Shown here piece after piece: positions 57,405-64,000 of a stretch of DNA of 64,000 bases. This stretch comes from Pyronema omphalodes. Lineage: Eukaryota; Ascomycota; Pezizomycetes; Pezizales; Pyronemataceae. The notes under the pieces are model-generated. The model worked only from the letters and a program-made list of their open reading frames with translations, searched no databases and was not told where the DNA came from. Location: positions 806,001 to 870,000 of the forward strand of contig JAJJXM010000015.1 in NCBI GenBank assembly GCA_024516155.1, given 5' to 3'. Within the stretch, counting starts at the first letter, position 1. Each line of letters opens with the position of its first letter. The position numbers and the translations under genes were made by a program.

Positions 57405-59618
57405 TTATTGCGTCTTCATATATTTCCTCCTCGGGTGACGCCTCCCTAGAGGACTTGAAAAATCCGAATGCATATTCTCCTCATCCTCCAATTCCCAAAT
57501 CCTTGGTTGCGCATCACACATATGAGTGTCCTCCTCATCTTGTCTTACTGCTGCAGTCTTTGTCTTCTTGGCCTCCTTGGGCTTTTCCTGTTCTTGCCCT
57601 TCCTCATTATCATCGTCACGCTTCCTCTTCCCTGAAGAAGCTACCTTCCCATCCTTTGCCAATTCAGTTCCCCCAACTGTCTTCTTAGCATAGCAATCGT
57701 ACATTCTATGTCCAGAACGACCACAACGCCAACAGTCTGCCTTTTCCTTCCTATGCTTGTCAATTTCGGCTTGGGGAACTCCCTGCAAAGCCTCCCTTCC
57801 TGAGGCGTATACCGCAGGTTTCTCAGATTTCTTATCCTTTTTCCCAACAAATTCCGTTCTTGGTCCCTTATCCTTGACTTTCTGATTCTTCTGCTGCACC
57901 TCACGTGGATGTGCAGTTTCATTTTCCTTTCCCTTATCCTTGCGTTCCCCACGCACTTCCAAAGTCCTCTTTTTTGTGTATCCTAACTCCTCATTTAATC
58001 CCTCAATAACATGCGCAGCGTCCTTCACTGCATCAATTATGGTACTGTGTTCATTAGGAATTCCACCATATCTCTGATAAACCATTTTCTTAATAGCTGG
58101 GGTCATAGCTTCCCATATGACATTTCTGTACATAGGTCCCAATGCCCCAACTCGCATATTCAAATCTTCCAACTTAGTGATATAGTCATCGATATCACCA
58201 TCATATTGAAGCTCTGTGATTCTTCTCACATCCTTCTGAGCTTCCCTCTTGTCCTCAAACCTTGCCTCAATCGCACTAGAGAATGCCGCCCAATTGTCCT
58301 TCAAGTTCTGCTTCTGGATAGACTTCCTACGCTCCTGGTGCCATGCCAAAGCCTTGTGGGTGAATAAACTACCAACCCACTTGATTTGTGCATCCTCGTC
58401 CGGCCAGGACATGGCATAGGTTGAAACGTAGTCCTGTACCGATGTCCACCAGGCTCTGTAAAGGGTCTTATCCTTGCCAGAAAAGTATTGTGGTGCCTTC
58501 AGTTCTGGCATCTTGGGTCTCTTGGGGCCATCCCTAGGTCCTTGAATCTTGTCAATGATAGCTGTCAAAAATCATGTAGCTTCGACTTCTGCATTATCAC
58601 TGGGCTGGTTCTGTTGAGGGGGTGCTGCAGGCTGTCTGGGATTGCGGCCTCCGTTATTAGAGGGCTCTGGAGGAGGAATGGTGATTCTCCTTCTTGGGGG
58701 TCCATTGCCTCGTCCGCCATTTCCAGCTGCTGCTGGGGGTGGTGTAGAAATCCTCGAGGCAGGCCGGGCGGTCTCCATGGCTATGTTGAAAAGACTAGGG
58801 GAGACAGTCCTCCGCCGGGGTTCGTCTTGTACCGCCTCAGCCAGGGATTCTGCATCGATTGGTTGGTTCTTTGCATTCATATTCATAACCCTTTGAATCA
58901 CCTTATCGATGATTTCCTTCTTCTCATTCTCCCTCTGAGTCTCATATTCCAGCAATTTCCGTTGTTGCTCCTGCTCTGCTTGTGCTAAAAGACGAATCTG
59001 TTCGTCCCTTTGTTGGTCAGTCTGATTTTTTGTGGCTGCCCAACCTTCGACTCCCATATTCCAACCTTGCTAATAGTTGGAGAAATCCCTCAAGTAATCA
59101 TTGATGATTCTAACACCAATGTTCAAACGCTCAGCAGCCTGGTTGTGGGCTGCCTGCTTCTGTTGAATATCCGTTGCCAATTCCCCAATGGCATTCCAAA
59201 CATCTGAGCTAAACTCATTGCTAGATTGAATGAGGCGTACAATGGATGTTTGGCTCAGTTCTCTGTCGATATTCCCTTGTCGCAACACAACATCATAGGC
59301 TTGTTGCATTGTCTTGCCCATCTCGTCATATTGGTACTTCATGTAATTGATATCTGCTTGTACCGTCGCTCCTTCGGTTCTAAGGGCTGCCATCAATCCC
59401 TGAACATCCCTTTCTGTCATTTGCATCTTCTCCACCATCTTGATGAACCAATCAGGAAGTTGGTTTCTGTCAACACTGGTCCCCTGGCGTGCTGCCTTCC
59501 CTGGCCCAGAGAGCTCGTCCCATGTCTGAGGGCGATAGATATCCACTGCATTGGTCATGGAAACGTCCTCATCGTCGCGGGGTGCCGGGGAGGCAGTGAT
59601 TCTGGGGAAGGAAGACAT
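57405..59618 (-). pseudogene. Gag polyprotein, two in-frame stops
   Basis: One frame of about 737 codons from ATG at 59618, broken by TAG at 59070-59072 and TGA at 58572-58574; all three segments share the same phase. The first segment (182 codons) is polar with long helical, coiled-coil-like sequence. The second (about 165 codons) is Gln/Glu-rich, then Pro/Arg-rich. The third (387 codons) is the recognisable gag: a capsid-like domain (APQYFSGKDKTLYRAWWTSV near its start) and a CCHC zinc knuckle CWRCGRSGHRMYDC. The N-terminal extension makes this gag about twice the length of a simple Ty3-type gag. Expressed pieces could arise from internal starts, but the stops look like decay. Confidence 0.85.
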
Positions 59619-59727
59619 TGCTGAGTAGAATGTGTTTTCGGAAATTGATAAGGCTTACCCTAGAAGAGGGTCTTTTCGTATTCGTGTCGATTAATAAACT
59701 TGGTAGCTTGTAGCCTTAAGTTTATAG
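59619..59727 (-). other. Leader between 5' LTR and gag
   Basis: 109 bp between the LTR end and the gag start. On the minus strand it begins CTATAAACTTAAGG, which is not the TGG expected of a primer-binding site for a tRNA 3' end. The priming mechanism is therefore not clear from this copy. Confidence 0.5.
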
Positions 59728-61139
59728 TGTGAACCTGGGCACAGTCCTGACTATGCAGAGGTTTTTCGATTGTAACTCGAGTGCTTTGTCCTGGATGTAG
59801 ACAAACACTTCGTTCCCAAGAACTAACCGACACTTCGTTCCCAAGAACTAATAGAGCTTGTTCCAAAGATAAAGCTAGGAAGTAAATCAATCGATCACAG
59901 GCCGAATAAACTTAAGGGTTGTCTTTGGAGGTATTCGTTGGTGTAGATATGGTATCGTCGCGTATAGGATCAATGGATGATGATGGAGGAGACAGAGGGA
60001 AGACATAGGGTCTTTTATAGACTTTCGTCTACAAGTTCGCCCAGCCTTCCTTGGGGAACCAACTGCCAAACTGAGCTTAGGAGATAAGACATGGGTCAAA
60101 GCTGTGACGCATCTGCTGAGGCTTGCATCATGCTAGGCACGCAATTAAATTAATTGCTCACTTGCTTAATGCTCGCCCTGGTCAGATTAATCGTTGAAAT
60201 AGCTCACCGTACTACCACACCTTCCAATGAGGTGCTGGGGTTATGAGTCACACCGGAGGGCAACTCCGTCTGACTGCATCATGCATGAACTCTTGTGATA
60301 ATGACGCATGAGTCATTTATCGTATGAGTCGCGCCATCATAGATCTCCCTAGAGAATCTCGATTGCAAGTAGAGGTCACTGACATCATAAGGCATACCAT
60401 GCCCTACCGGAGCGCACTGCCCCGTCACATTCCTGTGTGATGTCATATGTGCCCCACCTGCGCGCACTTGCGCGCAGCCACACCCTGGTGTGGATGCAAA
60501 CGCCGTCTTGTTCCAAGTTGGCAGCTCTAGGCCCAAGGACGCGTCATATCAGTTCCATCAAACAGGTTTCCTGAGTGGAGTCCCCTGCTGGACGTCGTCT
60601 CATGCTAATGCACTATTGACCCTTGTCCCGCATTCCACTCCTGTTTCCTGACTAGACCCTGCCTTATCTTCTTCGCCCAACTGTTCACCCAACTCGTAAC
60701 ACCGGATGACACCCTTGCGCCGCATCTGCATCTTCTTGGAATCTCCTGTTCCTATGCAGCCCCTATCGCAGCCGTGTATTGCCGAATACTCCTCAGGTAT
60801 AAGGAGGTGACCTTTCGTCGTCTTCTTCGTTCTCCATCAGCATCGTTCGTAGTTGTCTCAAGGGTAAGTCGACACCCTTGAGGTAAGTGTTCCTTTCCCC
60901 TTCTCCGTGCTGAGTCCTCCCAAACTGACAGTGAATAATAGTTTCGACGCCTCGGGCCGGGATCCTCGTGAGGTCCTATCGGAAAGTCACGAATCACGTG
61001 ACGTGGCTAGCCGGAGCTCCTCTGGGGGTTCCGGCCCGGGATACTAACTTCATTATTCATTCTCCTGTCGAGTTTGCCATATTCTCCATAGCGTTATATA
61101 TGATCCCAATTCTATCTTCACACATTATAGGGTGTGACA
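59728..61139 (-). repeat. 5' LTR (1412 bp)
   Basis: Direct repeat of 52207-53593, 25 bp longer because of a tandem duplication at 59805-59853 (ACACTTCGTTCCCAAGAACT, period 25). It abuts the integrase relic of the older element on its outer side. Confidence 0.9.
59805..59853 (+). repeat. 25-bp tandem duplication inside the 5' LTR
   Basis: Two copies, starting at 59805 and 59830, identical over the first 22 bp. The other LTR has one diverged copy. Confidence 0.85.
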
Positions 61140-64000
61140 GCAGGTATGACAATTCCGAATGTATCTTTCCACGTCTGCTCTCATCTGGGGCCAAGTATAG
61201 GTTCTTGAGAGGTATGGTAATGTTTTAGATCTACCTGGGTGTCCGGCCGTAGGAGAGTCGTGGTGTTGTTGCATTAGGTGTAATCGTAGGGGTTCGTAAT
61301 TGGGGACCCATAAACATCCCCGGTAGAATAAACGGTTATTGTTTACTGTACATTCTGCCAGTGTAATGTCTTCACAATAACGAGTGTTATTGTCTAGCAT
61401 CTCAATAACCTTAGTAGGGAATGGGTCTTTCTCGTAGGCTTCCGTGAAGAGCTGGGAAAGGGTGGGGTTTGTTTCTTGTGGGTCCGGTATTATTGTCTGT
61501 TGTGAATCCGTTGTTATTGTTTGTTGTGTACCAGGTGTAACAGCCGCAACGTGAAGGATATTCTCCGGCTTAATGATCGTGGTATGGTTCTCTATGGAGC
61601 GTTCATCCCCCTCTTTAGGCAGATCTCGGGATCGACGAGTCAGTGCGTCCAGTTTACCGCCTGCGGCACCGGCGCGGTAAACAATCTTGAAATTAAACTG
61701 AGACAAAAACTGTGAGCAATGGGCTTGACGGCGGTTCAGGAGCCTTGTCGAAGTAAAATATTCCAGATTCTTATGATCTGACAATACTCGAATTGGGTTA
61801 ATAACAGACTGTAATTCGGGACGCCATTCTTCGAAGGCCCGGACGATAGCCATGAGTTCTTTATCATATATCTCATAATTACACTCGGCGGGGGAATGTT
61901 CCTTTGAGAAGTAAGCACTAGGATGTAAGCTTCCTTCATCATCATATTGAGAAAGTACTCCAGCAGAGACATAGTCAGAAGCATCGGTTTCAACAATAAC
62001 ATCGCGGTCCGGGTCGTAACGAGCCAGGCCGGGGGTGGATGTAAACGTTGATTTTGATTCCTCAAAAGCTTGTTGTTGAGGTTCTGACCAGACGAAAGGA
62101 ACTCCTTTTCGTGTGAGTAACGTGAGAGGTTGGACTATCTTTGAATAGTTCTTAACGAAACGTCGATAGAAATTCGCAAAACCCAAAAAGGCTCTAACAA
62201 TTTTGAGGTTTTGGGGAGATTCCCAATCCCGGACTGCAGTAATCTTCTCAGGGTCCATCTTTGTTCCTCCTGTACTGATGATGAGTCATATGTACTTTAC
62301 TTCCTGCTGGTGGAACTCGCATTTCTCTGGTTTGAGGTGTAATCCCGCTTTTCCGAATGCTTCGAGGATCAATTTGACATGTTGTTTATGTTCTCGAGAT
62401 TATCCGAAGAGATCAAGGTATCATCCAGATAAGCAGTACAGAATCGATCATGATAAGGTGCCAATACGTCGTTGATGAAATTCTGAAACGTTGCAGGGGC
62501 ATCGGTAAGCCCACAGGGCATAACCAATCATTCGAATAATCTGTACCGGGTACGAAAAGCGGTTTTCCATTCTTCCCCATTTGCCATGCGTATTGAATTA
62601 CCTGCACCCCTAATGTCGAGCTTACTGAACCACTTAGCTCTTGACAGGTTCATTAAGGTATCCTGCATCAGGGGAAGGGGGTAGCGGTTCTTAATTGTTC
62701 CGGCATTGATTCCACATTAATCGACTACCAAACGCAACGAACCATCGCCTTTCTTTACGAAAAGAATGGGAGCAGCCGCTGAAGATCATGAGGCACGAAT
62801 GGAACCTTTGGTAAGATTTTCATCTAACCATCGTTTCAACTCCTCCAGCTCTGGGCGTGATAGGGAGTAAAGGGGACCGAAGGGAGGCTGAAAACCATTG
62901 ACGAGTAACATCGTATGATCCGACGGTCGATGGGGTGGTAACTTATCGGCGTTGACTTTTTCGAAGATTCCCAACTACTGGTGATATTCTGGTGGTACAA
63001 TAGTCTTAAGATCTGGTGCCTCTTTCTCTGGTTGGAGGGCGGCGGTGATTTTGTTCAACGATAAGGACAATTGTTCGACTTTTCCGTAACGATTATTGGC
63101 ATTGTTTACGATACGTCGAAACGTCGTAGCTGAAATAGCACAGATCTTATTCTGTTGTTTCGGGGCAATACCCTTAACTGGGGTGGGTGTTAATGTGGTT
63201 CGGTGGGGGAGACATTTCGGTGAAGCAAATTTGATGTCCTTATCGGCGAAGTTTATTGTAACATCGTGTTTACGAAGGCATGGGATTCCTAAAACAAGGG
63301 GATAATGACCAAGCCGAGTAACGTAAGCGGTTAGTAATTCATGGTGGTCTCCTATTGTGCATTCGACTTCAACGTATTCGGTGATGTCTCCTGATGAAAT
63401 AGGTCGACCATCAAGTACTTCGACCATTTCGGAATTTTACAATTGATAACCGGGAAAGTTGTGCTGGCGTGGGAAGTGTTCGTTCATGAAAGAAATTTCT
63501 GTGCATCCGCAGTCTACGAGAGCATGAGTATCGATTTTGGTTTTGTGTTCCGTTAGTGTACATGGCACGACCAGATGATTCCCATCCAATTCGTTTTCTT
63601 GTTTACTTAACAAAGAACTAGCGGATACACAAACGATTTCCTGAGATGAAACGAAAGACGACGCAGGGGCTGGTGTAACAACAGAGCCAACAGGCTGTCG
63701 ATGGACTACTCTTTTCCCTGGTCGACGTCGGGGTTTGTTGGGATATCCAAAACCTCGGCGGCGGCTAGGCGGATCCTGCGGGAGTGGTTTGCTGCCAACG
63801 TAGAACATCCGTTTTTGAAATGATCGGCCGATACACAATAAAGACAAAGTCCCTTAGCCATTCGTTCATCTCGACGACGTTGGTTCTGAGCCTTTTGGGA
63901 AGCTGATAGGTCCATGGGGGCCGATCCGTAATTACCACTGTTGGTATTCGTTGGGTGGGACGCCGGGCGCGACGGCGTGGAGCTGGTACGACTGGGGCCC
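61140..64000 (-). pseudogene. Older Ty3/gypsy element (gag end to integrase start), decayed and truncated
   Basis: Minus-strand fragments in order: gag zinc knuckle CLYCVSADHFKNGC (63706-63915, other frame); protease-like region with the active site read as VDCGCTE (63437-63847) and VLGIPCLRKHDVTINF (62975-63427); the N-terminal RT region (62786-62974); RT core with AYLDDTLI (62413-62607 and flanks); RT end plus RNase H (ETDASDYVSAGVLS, SDHKNLEYF) and the start of the integrase zinc domain (61140-62258). At least five nonsense codons and two frame changes separate these pieces. The sequence stops at CHTC of the integrase HHCC motif, exactly where the younger element's LTR begins. The element continues beyond the right end of the window. 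It is a different lineage from the chromovirus at 52207-61139. Confidence 0.85.

Larger units (their letters stand above)
52207..61139 (-). mobile_element. Ty3/gypsy chromovirus LTR retrotransposon, 8.9 kb, inactive
   Basis: Direct LTRs at 52207-53593 and 59728-61139 begin TGT and end ACA. They enclose, on the minus strand, gag, protease, reverse transcriptase, RNase H, integrase and a C-terminal chromodomain, in the order typical of Ty3/gypsy elements. A polypurine tract abuts the 3' LTR. Three in-frame stop codons (59070-59072, 58572-58574, 55696-55698) interrupt gag and pol, so this copy cannot make its full proteins unless they are read through. The flanking 5-mers do not match (CCCAC left, GCAGG right, plus strand), so a target-site duplication is not evident. 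Confidence 0.93.

Noticed and set aside
1..64000. CRISPR array, bacterial operon or plasmid features
   Set aside because: Spliceosomal introns, nuclear tRNAs and fungal gene families show this is eukaryotic chromosomal DNA. No spaced direct-repeat array of CRISPR type was seen.

Overview
The window reads as nuclear DNA of a filamentous ascomycete (Pezizomycotina). The genes carry short introns (48-98 nt in the clear cases) with GT..AG ends and CTAAC/CTGAC-type branch sites. The tRNA-Val(AAC) and an intron-bearing tRNA-Glu(CTC) have the form usual in this group. The recognisable proteins are a bleomycin-hydrolase-type peptidase, a 9.5 kDa complex I subunit, an SRR1-like protein and a YAT-family amino-acid permease. 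The retroelements are Ty3/gypsy types, one of them a chromovirus. The class cannot be fixed from sequence alone; Leotiomycetes is a guess.

Layout. 1-10450: about 10 kb with no gene I can support. 10451-23871: two identical tRNA-Val genes in inverted orientation bracket a very large minus-strand locus (11183-22435). That locus encodes a multi-pass membrane domain, a long disordered region and a huge tail of repeated Leu-Trp ('LW') motifs. The exons join in frame as one 3541-residue product, although a two-gene reading remains possible. 23872-34956: gene-poor, with a tandemly duplicated 500-bp block and several minus-strand exon-like fragments and small hydrophobic ORFs that I could not assemble. 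34957-43461: ordinary host genes, namely the C1 peptidase, tRNA-Glu, the complex I subunit divergent from the SRR1-like gene, and an 830-residue disordered protein of unknown function. 43462-47377: a long upstream region of the permease, rich in simple repeats, with one foldback element and a cluster of GATA-factor motifs. 47378-49306: the permease, four exons. 49307-52206: simple-sequence DNA. 52207-61139: an 8.9-kb chromodomain Ty3/gypsy element on the minus strand with both LTRs but three in-frame stop codons. 61140-64000: an older, more decayed Ty3/gypsy element on the same strand, cut in its integrase zinc-binding motif by the younger element.

The host genes do not form an obvious pathway. 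The best candidate for something undescribed is the membrane protein with the LW-repeat tail. The most informative structural signals are at the retroelement: a mosaic LTR pair, no matching target-site duplication, and a missing second half of the older element.
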